A stretch of 64,000 bases of DNA from Alphaproteobacteria bacterium (lineage in GTDB: Bacteria; Myxococcota_A; UBA796; UBA2385). The notes under the pieces are model-generated. The model saw nothing but the letters and a program-made list of their open reading frames with translations. It was not told where the DNA came from and ran no database searches. This document shows, piece after piece, positions 40,561 through 48,407 of this stretch; the stretch's first letter is position 1; the number at the start of each line of letters is the position of its first letter. A program made the translations under genes and the position numbers. The DNA lies in NCBI GenBank assembly GCA_020632755.1, contig JACKEY010000004.1:841501-905500 (forward strand), given 5' to 3'.

Positions 40561-41763
40561 TCAGGTGCCGATGGCTGGCGGTCCTTCCCAGGCCTCCTCG
40601 ACCAGCTCGAAGCGCCCGAAGTCGAAAGGCGCCCCCGGGGCCGCCTCGACCTGGACGAGCCGCTCCCTCCTCCCCTCGGCCCGCAGCATGTCGGCCCGGT
40701 GGAAGCACCACGGCATGTTGCCCCGCCGACCCAGGGTCACGTGGCTGGTCCACGAGCAGCCGCCCTGGCAGGTGGCCGCGTAGTAGCAGCCCGCGCAGCG
40801 GCCCCAGAGCTCGGCGGTCCGGTCGTCGCGGGCGAAGCCCAGGGTCCGGCGGTCCCAGATGGTGGCCAGCCTGTCGTCCCGCAGGTTGCCGCCGACATAG
40901 GGCGCGCTCGGCAGGCTGGGACAGGCCTTGACGTCGCCGTTGGCCTCGATGCCCAGCACGTGCTTGCCGGCGGCGCAGCCGCGCCAGTGCTCGCGGCGCA
41001 GCAGGTGCTCGTGGGGCCCGAAGTAGCCCAGGTTGTTGCCGGCCTCGACCAGGCAGCCGCGGGCCCGGGCCCGGCGGGCGACGGCGGCCAGCCGCGGGAT
41101 CAGCTCGAGCATCTCGAAGGGCTGGAGCAGCAGCTCGGGGCGGTCGGCGGCGCGGCCCATCGGACCGGTGAGCTGGACCTGCCAGGCGCGGATGCCGGCC
41201 GCGAGCAGGACGTCGGCCAGGCCTTCCACCTCGGGCAGGTTGCGGCGGTTCCACTGGGTGTTGGCGTAGGGCTCGATGCCCGCGTCGGACAGGTGGCCCA
41301 GGGCGGCGATGGCGGCGCGGAAGCTGCCCGGCACGGCGCGCAGGGCGTCGTGGGTCGCTTGCAGCCCGTCGACACTGACACTGGCGGCCTGCAGGCCGGC
41401 GTCGGCCATGCGGGCGGCCAGGGCGGCGTCGATGGCGCGGGCCCCGGTGGTCATGGTCGGCCGGATGCCGGCGTCCGCCACGGCCCGCACGATGTCCAGC
41501 CAGCCGGGGTGCAGGTAGGCCTCGCCGCCGATGAAGGCGACCTCGACGGCGCCCAGGTCGGCGAGCTGGGCCACGACGCCGCGGGCCTCGTCCACGGAGA
41601 GCTCGGCGGAGCGGGGCAGCCCGGCCCGGCTGCCGCAGTGCCGACAGGCCAGATCGCAGCGCAGCGTCAGCTCCCAGACGACGTAGCGGGGCCGGTGCGC
41701 GCCGTGGGGGTCGACCCGGCGGACGGGGTCGCGGCGGCCGGACTCGGGGGGACGCTCGGTCAT
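40561..41763 (-). CDS. Radical SAM/SPASM-domain enzyme, peptide-maturase type
   Basis: 400 residues. Radical SAM cluster motif CDLACRHC (Cys36, Cys40, Cys43) follows the TLR segment, with VAFIGGEAYLHPG (the GGE motif) and SVSVDG in order. The C-terminal SPASM-like part has Cys in CAAGKHVLGIEANGDVKACPS and the cluster CAGCYYAATCQGGC plus MPWCFHRAD, enough for two auxiliary Fe-S clusters. SPASM enzymes modify peptides or proteins. A small zinc-ribbon lipoprotein is encoded divergently 65 bases away and is the most obvious candidate partner. No signal peptide, so it is cytoplasmic. Family certain; substrate unknown. Confidence 0.9.
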   Translation of the reverse strand: MTERPPESGRRDPVRRVDPHGAHRPRYVVWELTLRCDLACRHCGSRAGLPRSAELSVDEARGVVAQLADLGAVEVAFIGGEAYLHPGWLDIVRAVADAGIRPTMTTGARAIDAALAARMADAGLQAASVSVDGLQATHDALRAVPGSFRAAIAALGHLSDAGIEPYANTQWNRRNLPEVEGLADVLLAAGIRAWQVQLTGPMGRAADRPELLLQPFEMLELIPRLAAVARRARARGCLVEAGNNLGYFGPHEHLLRREHWRGCAAGKHVLGIEANGDVKACPSLPSAPYVGGNLRDDRLATIWDRRTLGFARDDRTAELWGRCAGCYYAATCQGGCSWTSHVTLGRRGNMPWCFHRADMLRAEGRRERLVQVEAAPGAPFDFGRFELVEEAWEGPPAIGT

Positions 41764-41828
41764 GGCGGCAGCGTAGCCCCCGGGCCTGCCCTCGGAGTAT
41801 GCTCCTGGTCCACGGACGAGGAGTCGCC

Positions 41829-42182
41829 ATGATCCGCTGCAAGGGCTGCCTGCGCCACATCCACGAAGACGACCGTTCCTGCCCGTTCTGTGGGGCGACC
41901 CACCGCCGCGGCCTGGGCAAGCTGGTCACCACGGCCGGCGCGGGCGTCACCGCGGTCATCCTGGCGGCCTGCTACGGCCCGCCGGCCGGCGGCTGGGACG
42001 ACGGCGGCCTGGACGACACCGGCGTGGTCGATCTGGACGACGACGGCTTCGGCGCCGACATCGACTGCAACGACGAAGACCCCGAGATCCACCCCGGCGC
42101 CGACGAGATCTGCGACGACGACATCGACAACGACTGCGATGACGACGTCGATCTCGACGACTCCGACTGCCAGGACGGCTGA
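41829..42182 (+). CDS. Small zinc-ribbon protein with membrane segment and MopE-type acidic tail
   Basis: 117 residues, ATG after GAGGAG. The N-terminus has CKGC...CPFCG, a zinc ribbon (Cys4, Cys7, Cys18, Cys21). A hydrophobic segment (LVTTAGAGVTAVILAAC) ends in Cys48-Tyr-Gly, which looks like an uncleaved lipobox or membrane anchor after the ribbon. The tail is a MopE-type Asp-rich motif (DLDDDGFGADIDCNDEDPEIHPGA..DNDCDDDVDLDD). A ribbon before a signal-like segment is unusual for a lipoprotein. Located next to, and divergent from, a radical SAM/SPASM gene, so it could be its substrate or electron or metal partner; this is inference. Confidence 0.65.
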   Translation: MIRCKGCLRHIHEDDRSCPFCGATHRRGLGKLVTTAGAGVTAVILAACYGPPAGGWDDGGLDDTGVVDLDDDGFGADIDCNDEDPEIHPGADEICDDDIDNDCDDDVDLDDSDCQDG

Positions 42183-42188
42183 ACCACC

Positions 42189-42542
42189 GTGGCCGCACGC
42201 TACCCCGAACAGGGCTTCGACAGCTTCGACGCGTTCTTCCCGTACTACCTGGCAGAGCACACGCTCCCCAGCAACCGGGTCTGCCACTACCTGGGCACCA
42301 CCGCGGCCGTGTCGCTGCTGGTGACGGCGGCGGTCACGGCCAACCCCTGGCTGCTGCTGGCGATGCCCGTGGCGGGCTACGGCCCGGCCTGGGTCGGCCA
42401 CTTCATCATCGAGAAGAACCGGCCGGCCACCTTCAAGCACCCGCTGTGGTCGCTGATGGGCGACTTCCGGATGCTGGGGCTGTTCCTGACGGGTCGACTG
42501 GACCGGCACATGCTGGCGGCCCGTCAGTACCTGCCCGAGTGA
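42189..42542 (+). CDS. Mpo1-like (DUF962) membrane protein
   Basis: 117 residues, GTG start six bases after the previous stop. DUF962 pattern: FDAFFPYYLAEHTLPSNRVCHYLGT, WVGHFIIEKNRPATFKHPLWSLMGDFRM. The three His (of AEHT, CHYLGT, GHF) are the conserved ligands of Mpo1, an iron-dependent dioxygenase acting on 2-hydroxy fatty acids in yeast. Two or three membrane segments are predicted. Bacterial relatives are uncharacterised; a lipid-related role is plausible. Confidence 0.85.
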   Translation: MAARYPEQGFDSFDAFFPYYLAEHTLPSNRVCHYLGTTAAVSLLVTAAVTANPWLLLAMPVAGYGPAWVGHFIIEKNRPATFKHPLWSLMGDFRMLGLFLTGRLDRHMLAARQYLPE

Positions 42543-42567
42543 CGGCGGTCCCCGGCGGGGCCGGGAC

Positions 42568-43227
42568 CTACCAGGGCAGCGGCATGGGGCCGAGCTCTTC
42601 GGTGCCGGCCGGGCCGAGCGGCCGCTGGTCCAGCACGAAGCGCTCGAAGAGCTCGCGGAAGTCCAGGTAGGCCTGGTCGACGCGGGCGGCATCTTCTGCC
42701 GAGTGGCAGCGCGCGAGCTCGATGGTCAGGCCTTCGAGCAGCACGCGGATCAGCACCGCCATGCGGTCGGGGGTGACGGCCAGCTGGTCGAGCTCGTCGA
42801 CGAACACCAACCGGATGGCGTCTTCGAGCAGCTGGGTGCTCTCGTCGTAGAAGGTCCCGAGGCGTTCGTTGAGCTCGCCCTGGTGGCTGGCCATGGCCAG
42901 GGTCTCGACGATGAACGGCGCGCCCCCGCGCAGCTCGCGGATCGAGCGCCACATGGCGTCGAGCGCATCGAGGGCTGCGGGCAGCCCCCGATCGCCGCGC
43001 TGGGCCCGCTCGGCGAAGCGCCGGTGCAGCTCCCGGAAGGTGGCGCGCTGCGCTTCGAGCAGCAGGTCTTCCTTGCTGCGGAAGTGGTAGTGCAGCAGGC
43101 CCTTGCTGACGCCGGCTTCCCGGGCGACGTCGTTCATGCTGGCGCCGTCGTAGCCGCGGCGGCCGAAGACGCGCGACGCGGCGCGGACGATGCGGGCGAC
43201 GGAGCGGGCGCCGCGGGGCGAAGCCAT
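42568..43227 (-). CDS. TetR-family transcription regulator
   Basis: 219 residues. N-terminal helix-turn-helix RIVRAASRVFGRRGYDGASMNDVAREAGVSKGLLHYHFRSKEDLL is textbook TetR/BetI type. The C-terminal domain is long with DELDQLAVTPDRMAVLIRVLLEGL and QAYLDFRELFERF, ending with a Pro-rich tail. Likely regulates itself or neighbours; no operator palindrome was identified in the upstream gap. The convergent partner is the Mpo1-like gene. Ligand unknown. Confidence 0.88.
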   Translation of the reverse strand: MASPRGARSVARIVRAASRVFGRRGYDGASMNDVAREAGVSKGLLHYHFRSKEDLLLEAQRATFRELHRRFAERAQRGDRGLPAALDALDAMWRSIRELRGGAPFIVETLAMASHQGELNERLGTFYDESTQLLEDAIRLVFVDELDQLAVTPDRMAVLIRVLLEGLTIELARCHSAEDAARVDQAYLDFRELFERFVLDQRPLGPAGTEELGPMPLPW

Positions 43228-43273
43228 CGAAGGTCCGGGGAAGGAAGGGGAGGGGACTGGCTGTGTGGCCAGT

Positions 43274-43924
43274 CTACCGCCCGGGGCCCGCGGGAGCGAA
43301 GTGCCGGGCCGTGCCCCACCACAGGGCCATGCCCAGGTTGAAGGCGGCGCCGAGCAGCGGCCCGCCGACGGGGGCGGGGAGGAGGAGGCCGAGCAGGGAG
43401 AGGATGGGGATCGTGGACAGCGGCGTGGCCAGCACCGCGGCGCGAGGGAGGGGGCTGCGGCCCGTGCCCACCGCAACGGCCAGGCCGATCGCGGCGGGAA
43501 GGCCTGCCGCGGCGCCCAGGACGAGCAGGACGGCCTCGAGCAGCAGCACCGCCGGCCAGACGGGCGCCACCTCGGGGCCGGCATGCACGAGCACACCCAT
43601 GTACGCGAAGCTCAGGTGCACGCAGCCCGCCACCGCGGCGAGGCCCAGCAACCCGAAGGTCACCACGGGACGGAGCGCCGTGTCGGGCAGCAGGCGCAGG
43701 CAGGCCGCCGCTGCCAGCCCCTGCAGCAGGGCCCCCACCGGCGCCACCGTGCCGCCGATCACGATGCGCTGCACCGGCAGCTCGGCCATGAGCTCCAGTC
43801 CGGCCGCCGCGTAGGCCACACCGTCGAGGGGGACGCCCAGCATCAGCAGGTCGCCGACCGCCATCAGCAGGGCGCCGACGACGCCCAGCAGGCAGGCGCT
43901 CCGCGCATCGCGCAGGAAGGGCAC
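43274..43924 (-). CDS. Multi-pass membrane protein of unknown function
   Basis: 216 residues with six or seven membrane segments (LLGVVGALLMAVGDLLMLGV, VVTFGLLGLAAVAGCVHLSFAYMGV, AVLLLEAVLLVLGAAAGLPAAIGLAVAVG, and others). The GDxLM-like pattern in the first segment recalls DUF6796-type proteins, with low confidence. It lies upstream of the TetR gene on the same strand with 46 bases between them and may be its target. No signal peptide or enzymatic motif. Confidence 0.7.
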   Translation of the reverse strand: MPFLRDARSACLLGVVGALLMAVGDLLMLGVPLDGVAYAAAGLELMAELPVQRIVIGGTVAPVGALLQGLAAAACLRLLPDTALRPVVTFGLLGLAAVAGCVHLSFAYMGVLVHAGPEVAPVWPAVLLLEAVLLVLGAAAGLPAAIGLAVAVGTGRSPLPRAAVLATPLSTIPILSLLGLLLPAPVGGPLLGAAFNLGMALWWGTARHFAPAGPGR

Positions 43925-44092
43925 GGCGGCTCCGGGAGGGGGCGTGCCCCTATCGCGACCGCCCTGCCGTCGTTCCGTCGAGTCGCAAGTGCGGCAGGCT
44001 GTCGCGATTTCCGGCCGAGGAGGGCGGCGACGGGGGCGGGCGCTTGCTGTCGACCGGGTGCACGCCTATGTTCCCGCGTCCCAGGAGGCGCC

Positions 44093-44812
44093 TTGTCCGA
44101 GCGCGACCCCACCGCATCCGGTGACGCAGAGTCCCCCGCCCAGGCCGACATCGAGCCGGCCGCCCCGCCCGATGCCGGCGGCGCGCGCCCCCGCGCGGGC
44201 GGCCCCTCGGCGGGCAGCCCCGCGGTCAGCGGCGTGTCGGCCTTCCGACCCAACCGCGGGATCGTCTGGGCCGGTCGGATCTTCGCGATGCTGTTCATGG
44301 CGTGGCACGGGACCGCGACCGTGGCGAGCTCGCTGCAGGAACACGCCGAGCCCCTGGCCGAGGTTCGGCGGGAGCTGACCCGCCCCTACGAGAAGCTGTT
44401 CGGCTTCCACCAGAGCTGGACGATGTTCGTGCCCAACCCGCCGCGGGGCACGACCTACCTGCGGGCCACCGGCCGCAAGAAGGACGGCACCGACATCCCG
44501 CTGCCGACCGTCGTGGGCGCACCCGATCCGGACGCCATCGCCTGGTTCTACGACCGTGACGGCAAGTACGAGCGCAACGTCACCGGCAGCAAGCGCACCG
44601 GGCTGCAGCTCGGCTACACCCACTGGCAGTGCCGGCTCGCGAAGGAGCGCGGCATCGAGCTGGTCTCGGTGCTCATCGAAGCCCCCTCCATCCGCACCCC
44701 CAAGATGAACAAGCGCGCCAAGACCCCCCGACCGAAGCGCACCCGCAAGGTCATGGAAGAGCGTCGCCGCACCTGCCCCGACTGGGACGGCCCCGAAGGA
44801 GCCGCGCCATGA
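44093..44812 (+). CDS. HTTM-partner membrane protein (MFxPNP motif)
   Basis: 239 residues from a TTG start, chosen because a full AGGAGG lies at 44083-44088 and no ATG or GTG fits. A Pro/Ala-rich cytoplasmic tail is followed by a membrane helix (VWAGRIFAMLFMAWHGTATV) and QSWTMFVPNPPRGTTYLRATGRKKDG, a pattern typical of proteins encoded beside HTTM-domain proteins. The stop overlaps the start of the HTTM gene (ATGA). The C-terminus is very basic. By context it probably forms a membrane complex with the HTTM protein; activity unknown. Confidence 0.8.
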   Translation: MSERDPTASGDAESPAQADIEPAAPPDAGGARPRAGGPSAGSPAVSGVSAFRPNRGIVWAGRIFAMLFMAWHGTATVASSLQEHAEPLAEVRRELTRPYEKLFGFHQSWTMFVPNPPRGTTYLRATGRKKDGTDIPLPTVVGAPDPDAIAWFYDRDGKYERNVTGSKRTGLQLGYTHWQCRLAKERGIELVSVLIEAPSIRTPKMNKRAKTPRPKRTRKVMEERRRTCPDWDGPEGAAP

Positions 44813-45729
44813 ACCCGATCCGCACCTTCTGGACCTGGCTGTTCCGTCCGATCCCTGCCCTGAACCTGGGCTGGATGCGCCTGTCGCTCGGCATCCTGCT
44901 GATCATCGTGCAGCTGTCCTACGCCCCCGGCCTGGAGCGGCTCATCGGGCCCGAGGGCTACATGGGCGGCGTGGACCTCGCCCGGTACTACACGGCCGAT
45001 CGGTTCAGCATCTACGACTACGCCAGCAACGGCACCGAGATGTGGATCATCTGGTCGGTGGCCATGGCGGTCATCGTCGCCTTCACCGCCGGCTTCCTGA
45101 CGCCGGTGTCGGGTGCGCTGACGGTCGTCGCCATGCTGTCGCTGCACCACAGCAACCCCTATGTGCAGAACGGCGGTGATCGGGTGCTGCGGCTGTACGC
45201 CATGTACATGACCCTGTCCCCCTGCGGCCGCGCCCTGTCGGTCGACGCCTGGATCCGCAGCAAGCGCATCGGCAAGGACATGGTGAGCCCGCTGGCGTCG
45301 GCGTGGCCCCTGCGCGTCATCCAGACCCAGACCGTGCTCATCTACCTGTGGACCGGGATCGGCAAGGCCACGGGCGTGAACTGGCAGGACGGCACGGCGC
45401 TGTACAACGCGCTGTCGCTCGAGACCTACTCGCGCTGGCCCGTCGTCACCGACGCCATCCTGAGCACCTGGATCGGCCAGGCGGCGACCGTGTTCCTCAC
45501 CTACGCCACCCTGATCTGGGAGATCGCCTTCTCCTACATGCTGCTCATCCCGTCGCTGCGGGTGCCGTCGCTCATCATGGGTGTGCTGCTGCACGGGGGG
45601 ATCTGGCTGTCGATGTCCGTCGGCCTGTTCTCCTGGGCGATGGTGTGGGGCTACGTGGCCTTCCTGGACCAGGCGAAGGTCGCCCGGTTCCTGCAACGAT
45701 TCCTCCCGAAGGCTCGAGCGGTGGATTAG
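44809..45729 (+). CDS. HTTM-domain membrane protein, gamma-carboxylase-like
   Basis: 306 residues, about seven membrane helices. HTTM (vitamin K-dependent gamma-carboxylase-related) pattern: LNLGWMRLSLGILLI, LIGPEGYMGG, the conserved HHSNPYVQNGGDRVLRLYAMYMTLSPCGRALSVD and WPLRVIQTQTVLIYLWTGIGKATGVNWQDGTALY, where the His-Ser-Asn, Asp and Lys are family hallmarks. Bacterial HTTM proteins of this short type lack the large lumenal domain of the eukaryotic enzyme and have no proven reaction. The first gene of the pair overlaps it; the adenylate cyclase gene follows after 27 bases and may share the transcript. Confidence 0.88.
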   Translation: MNPIRTFWTWLFRPIPALNLGWMRLSLGILLIIVQLSYAPGLERLIGPEGYMGGVDLARYYTADRFSIYDYASNGTEMWIIWSVAMAVIVAFTAGFLTPVSGALTVVAMLSLHHSNPYVQNGGDRVLRLYAMYMTLSPCGRALSVDAWIRSKRIGKDMVSPLASAWPLRVIQTQTVLIYLWTGIGKATGVNWQDGTALYNALSLETYSRWPVVTDAILSTWIGQAATVFLTYATLIWEIAFSYMLLIPSLRVPSLIMGVLLHGGIWLSMSVGLFSWAMVWGYVAFLDQAKVARFLQRFLPKARAVD

Positions 45730-45756
45730 TCGGCCGACACCACAGTCGAGCTGCCC

Positions 45757-46986
45757 GTGTCCCCCAAGGCCGAGACCACCCGCACGACCACGGAGCGCGC
45801 CCTGGCTCTGGAAGACGAGAGCCAGGCCCGCCGGGGCGCCCGCAACCTGCACATCGTGCGGGCGCTGATGGGCATCCTGCTGGCGGCCCTGGTGGTCGCG
45901 GCGGGGGGACTGAACGGCGACGCCGGCGAGTGGGGCCTGCGGGCGCTCTGGATGTGTGCCGCCATGAGCGGCTCCGCCCTGGCGATGCTGATCTACGTCC
46001 AGAACCGGCGGCCGCCGCTGCCCGTGGCCTACCTGCTGCCCCCGATCGACGTCGGTGCCGTCACGCTGCTGGCGATGTCGACGGGCGGCGCCGACTCGCC
46101 GCTGGTCGTGCTGTTCTTCGTCGTGATCGCCGTCAACGGCCTGCGGTTGCGCAACGGACCGCTGGTCGCCAGCGTGCTCTGGGTGTCCCTGGCCCACATC
46201 GTCCTCGACTCGCTCGAGGCCGAGCGCCTGTCCCGGCTGGCGTGGGGGCTGTACCTGACGGCCTACTGGCTCACTGCGCTCATCACCGCCTGGGTCATCC
46301 GGATGGGGCGCGAGCTCACGGTGGCGGCCCTCGAGAACCTGGAAGCCCGCAACGAGGTGCTGCGTACCTTCGGCCAGCATGTGTCGCCCCAGGTGGTCGA
46401 CGCGCTGCTGGCGCAGGGGGATGCGAACCGCACCATGACGCGGAACGTGAGCGTGATGTTCCTGGACATCCGGGGCTTCACCACGCTGTCCGAGGCGAAG
46501 CACCCCGAGCAGGTCGTGGCGCTGCTCAACGACCTGTTCGGGTTCATGATCGAGGCGGTGAACACCCACGACGGGTTCATCAACAAGTTCCTGGGCGACG
46601 GGTTCATGGCCGTGTTCGGCGCCCCGGTGTCGACCGGCGAAGACGCGCGCAACGCCGTGCGTGCAGCCACCGACATCCTCGAGGTGCTGGAGCGCCGGAT
46701 CGCCGACGGCTCGCTGCCGGCCCTGCGGGTCGGCATCGGCATCCACCACGGCGAAGCCGTGACGGGGTCCGTCGGCTCGCAGGAGCGCAAGGAATACACG
46801 CTGATCGGTGATGTCGTGAACGTCGCGAGCCGGGTCGAGGGGCTCAACAAGCAGTACGACTCGCAGCTCCTGGTGACGGAAGCGGTGTGGCTGGCGCTGG
46901 ACAGCACCCTGCACAGCGCCGATGTGCACGAAGACGTCCCGCTGCGCGGCCGTCAGGACACGGTCACCATCTACCAGCTGGCCTGA
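45757..46986 (+). CDS. Membrane class III adenylate/guanylate cyclase
   Basis: 409 residues from GTG. Residues about 30-185 hold six membrane helices, then a helix linker. The catalytic domain (about 225-409) has metal-binding Asp237 in FLDIRGFT and Asp281 in NKFLGDGFMAVFG, Lys277, transition-state Asn355 and Arg359 in GDVVNVASRVE, and Thr348 upstream of the GD, typical of class IIIb adenylyl cyclases. All catalytic residues are present, so it should make cAMP as a homodimer. The membrane part may sense an envelope signal, though no receptor domain is recognised. It follows the HTTM gene by 27 bases and could be co-transcribed. Confidence 0.9.
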   Translation: MSPKAETTRTTTERALALEDESQARRGARNLHIVRALMGILLAALVVAAGGLNGDAGEWGLRALWMCAAMSGSALAMLIYVQNRRPPLPVAYLLPPIDVGAVTLLAMSTGGADSPLVVLFFVVIAVNGLRLRNGPLVASVLWVSLAHIVLDSLEAERLSRLAWGLYLTAYWLTALITAWVIRMGRELTVAALENLEARNEVLRTFGQHVSPQVVDALLAQGDANRTMTRNVSVMFLDIRGFTTLSEAKHPEQVVALLNDLFGFMIEAVNTHDGFINKFLGDGFMAVFGAPVSTGEDARNAVRAATDILEVLERRIADGSLPALRVGIGIHHGEAVTGSVGSQERKEYTLIGDVVNVASRVEGLNKQYDSQLLVTEAVWLALDSTLHSADVHEDVPLRGRQDTVTIYQLA

Positions 46987-47014
46987 CGTCGAACCGGCCG
47001 CCCGGCACCGCCGC

Positions 47015-47308
47015 TCAGCGGTCGCCCGAGCCCGAGAACCGGGCGAACACGTCCATCAGCTCGTCGATCTTGCGCGCCTGCTCGGCTTCGTCGCCGTGCG
47101 CCAGGGCCGACTGCACGCAGGTCTCGACGTGGCTGCGCAGGATGACCTGGCTGACCCGCGAGAGCGCGCCCCTCGCGGCGCTGATCTGCACCAGCACGTC
47201 GACGCAGTAGTGGTCCTGCTCGACCATCCGGCGGACGGCGGCGACCTGGCCCTCGGCCCGCTTGAGCCGGGTGATCAGGCGCTTCTTCTCTTCGGGGCTC
47301 AGCCGCAC
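47015..47308 (-). CDS. csoR: CsoR-family copper-sensing repressor
   Basis: 97 residues from GTG with GGAGG upstream. All-helical CsoR/FrmR fold: LITRLKRAEGQVAAVRRMVEQDHYCVDVLVQISAARGAL and RSHVETCVQSAL. Cys35, His60 and Cys64 match the C-H-C copper(I) ligand set of Mycobacterium CsoR, as opposed to the nickel or formaldehyde variants, so copper is the likely signal. A symmetric atacccc-tgg-ggggtat palindrome in the divergent intergenic region is a typical CsoR site and could control this gene and the NikR-like operon. The symbol is given on the ligand set. Confidence 0.82.
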   Translation of the reverse strand: MRLSPEEKKRLITRLKRAEGQVAAVRRMVEQDHYCVDVLVQISAARGALSRVSQVILRSHVETCVQSALAHGDEAEQARKIDELMDVFARFSGSGDR

Positions 47309-47328
47309 GCGACCTCCACGGGGGAGGT

Positions 47329-47345
47329 ATACCCCTGGGGGGTAT
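47329..47345. promoter_or_regulatory. CsoR-type operator palindrome
   Basis: Seven-base arms atacccc (47329-47335) and ggggtat (47339-47345), spacer tgg. The G/C-rich core with flanking T-A-T matches the known form of CsoR operators. It sits in the gap between the CsoR gene and the divergent regulator gene, and could overlap both promoters. Confidence 0.6.
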
Positions 47346-47432
47346 GAGGGCCACGAAATTCCCCGGTCAAACCAGGGGGCTCCCCCTTGCGGATCCCCCG
47401 GATAGTGCCGTATGACCCCCTGCGGAGGCCCG

Positions 47433-47837
47433 ATGAGCCAGCTCGAGCGCATCAGCATCAGCATCGACCGCGATCTCCTGCTGCAGCTCGACGGCATCGT
47501 GGAGCGTGCCGGGCACGGCAATCGCTCCGAAGCCGTGCGAGACCTGATCCGCGGTCAGCTCGTCGAGTTCGCCGGGCCCGAGACCCTGGTCGTGGCCACG
47601 CTGACCCTGACCTACGACGACAGCCGCCGGGAGCTGCCGGTGGCCCTGCTCGACGCGGCCTCGGACCACCACGACCAGGTGCTGGCGCGGCTGCACGTCG
47701 TGCTGCAGCCCGGCCAGCACCTCGAGGTGCTGGCGCTCAAGGGTCCCCGCCGTGGGCTCGAGTCGCTCGCCGCCCAGTGCATCGGCATGAAGGGCGTGCT
47801 GGGCGGCCGGCTGGTGGTGGTGGGCGCGGACGACTGA
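47433..47837 (+). CDS. NikR-like ribbon-helix-helix regulator with altered metal site
   Basis: 134 residues, ATG with GGAGG at 47424-47428. Residues 1-45 are a ribbon-helix-helix DNA-binding domain (RISISIDRDLLLQLDGIV, NRSEAVRDLI), and the ACT-like C-terminus follows NikR (DHHDQVLARLHVVLQPGQHLEVLALKG). Of the nickel ligands of Escherichia coli NikR (His76, His87, His89, Cys95), the first two are kept (His80 region and His88), His89 is Val90 and Cys95 is His96. It may therefore bind another metal or with other geometry. The stop overlaps the TlpA-like gene, and the CsoR gene is divergent, which together suggests copper rather than nickel control; that is inference. Confidence 0.8.
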   Translation: MSQLERISISIDRDLLLQLDGIVERAGHGNRSEAVRDLIRGQLVEFAGPETLVVATLTLTYDDSRRELPVALLDAASDHHDQVLARLHVVLQPGQHLEVLALKGPRRGLESLAAQCIGMKGVLGGRLVVVGADD

Positions 47838-48388
47838 TGTCGCTGTGGGCCCTGATGCTGGCCTGCGCGCCGCGGGTCGGGCCGGTGATGGCGCCTCCCG
47901 CCGCGCCTCCTGCGGCAGACCCTCCTGCGGCTGCGGCTGCGGCTCCCGTGGCGGCGACGGCTCCCCAGCCGCTCTCCTACCCCCTCGACTACGTCCCCCT
48001 CGACCTCGCCGGGACCCCCATGCCCTTCTCCCGCTGGGAGGGCCGCGTGGTGATGGTCAACCTGTGGGCGTCGTGGTGTCCGCCCTGCCTGCACGAGCTG
48101 CCCGCCCTGCGGCAGGTGCACGAGGCCCACGCCGCCGCCGGGCTGGTGCTGGTCGGGCTGGCGATCGACGACACCGCCGCGGGAGCGTCGCAGGCCTTCC
48201 TGGAGCGCGAGCTGAAGTGGCCGGTGGCCATGGATCAGGGCACCCACGCGGGCCCGATCTTCGGGACGAACGAACTGCCCACCACCCTGCTCTACGGGCC
48301 GGACGGCGCGCTGGTCTGGAAGCACGCGGGGCCGCTGCAGGCCGACGATCCGGACCTTGCAGCGGCCCTGGCGGAGCTGCTGGACTGA
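47837..48388 (+). CDS. TlpA-like thioredoxin-fold lipoprotein
   Basis: 183 residues, ATG overlapping the previous stop. Signal peptide MSLWALMLAC with lipobox Cys, then an Ala/Pro linker and a thioredoxin fold: VVMVNLWASWCPPCLHELPALRQVH with the redox pair WCPPC, later ELPTTLLYGPDGALVWKHAG with the conserved cis-Pro. TlpA/ResA proteins reduce disulfides, for instance in copper-site or cytochrome c maturation. Co-transcription with the NikR-like regulator and proximity to CsoR suit a copper-related thiol chaperone. Ends near the convergent lipoprotein gene, where a hairpin covers both stop codons. Confidence 0.88.
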   Translation: MSLWALMLACAPRVGPVMAPPAAPPAADPPAAAAAAPVAATAPQPLSYPLDYVPLDLAGTPMPFSRWEGRVVMVNLWASWCPPCLHELPALRQVHEAHAAAGLVLVGLAIDDTAAGASQAFLERELKWPVAMDQGTHAGPIFGTNELPTTLLYGPDGALVWKHAGPLQADDPDLAAALAELLD

Positions 48389-48407
48389 GCGGCGAGCGCG
48401 CGCTCAG
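48385..48407. terminator. Hairpin spanning the stop codons of two convergent genes
   Basis: Arms ctgagcg (48385-48391) and cgctcag (48401-48407) with loop gcgagcgcg. The plus-strand stop (48386-48388) is in the left arm, the minus-strand stop (48404-48406) in the right arm. No T-run follows, so if a terminator it works without one or with Rho. Confidence 0.35.
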
